From JAZSMS01 sp045536015 (GTDB taxonomy: Bacteria > Bacillota > Clostridia > Christensenellales > QALW01): 13,605 nucleotides of DNA. This document shows positions 13,548 through 13,605 of this stretch, in pieces. Below the pieces are notes generated by a model, which ran no database searches, was not told the origin of the DNA, and saw only the letters and a list, made by a program, of their open reading frames with translations. Location: contig JAZSMS010000155.1 in assembly GCA_045536015.1 (NCBI GenBank), positions 1 through 13,605 of the forward strand, written 5' to 3'. How positions within the stretch are numbered: the first letter of the stretch is position 1; each line of letters opens with the position of its first letter. A program made the position numbers and the translations under genes.

Positions 13548-13605
13548 GAATTTTTTTAATACCTCCTATTTTAAACAATAATTTTTTTGCACACAATATT
13601 AACCG

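Noticed and set aside
13555..13566. An AGGAGGT-like ribosome binding site on the minus strand
   Set aside because: The only start codon at a usable distance (TTG) leads to a stop after six codons, and it sits upstream of a convincing promoter.
1..13605. CRISPR arrays, tRNA/rRNA genes, insertion sequences, toxin-antitoxin or defence systems
   Set aside because: No regularly spaced repeats, cloverleaf sequences, transposase motifs or recognisable defence domains were seen. The SLOG protein alone, beside a metabolic gene, is not enough to claim a defence role.

Overview
The window looks like a chromosomal housekeeping segment of an AT-rich, low-GC Gram-positive bacterium, most likely an uncultured gut-type clostridium. 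The evidence is a tRNA-sensing T-box leader, strong AGGAGG-type ribosome binding sites, consensus SigA promoters with 17-base spacers, many short U-tailed terminators, the Firmicutes pairing of rdgB with a YsnB-type phosphodiesterase, and an ECF-type vitamin/amino-acid transporter subunit. No rRNA, tRNA, CRISPR array or intact mobile element is visible.

Layout. 1-1084: the 3' part of a phosphohexomutase, overlapped by 4 bases by a SLOG/YpsA-like gene, then a terminator. 1176-2310: two tandem, overlapping genes for paralogous two-pass membrane proteins of unknown function. 2355-3266 (minus): a GH130-type mannoside phosphorylase/hydrolase with its own promoter. 3469-5033: mscL with a C-terminal zinc ribbon, then rdgB and a metallophosphoesterase. 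5086-7834 (minus): a glyA-guaB operon (serine hydroxymethyltransferase, then a divergent IMP dehydrogenase). 7954-10037: consensus promoter, tryptophan-type T-box, ECF S component and a tryptophan synthase beta chain with no trpA beside it. 10139-11563: glnA. 11660-12601: a membrane protein with a large acidic ectodomain. 12602-12780: a geneless stretch that may hold gene debris. 12855-13460 (minus): a small lipoprotein. Almost every transcription unit has a visible promoter and terminator; convergent pairs share bidirectional hairpins.

How the genes fit together. The phosphohexomutase and the GH130 enzyme could both act on mannose phosphates, although they are on opposite strands. glyA and guaB join one-carbon supply to purine synthesis, and rdgB cleans the nucleotide pool. 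The most interesting unit is the T-box / S-component / trpB operon. The leader carries UGG where the specifier codon is expected, and UGGC in the antiterminator bulge, which fits the G73 discriminator of bacterial tRNA-Trp. The cell therefore appears to respond to uncharged tRNA-Trp by making a transporter subunit and a stand-alone TrpB, which suggests tryptophan uptake plus indole salvage rather than full synthesis from chorismate. This is inference; the rest of the genome would decide it. I saw no wholly novel multi-gene system. The best unexplained items are the tandem membrane paralogues, the trpB salvage operon, and the 12602-12780 debris.
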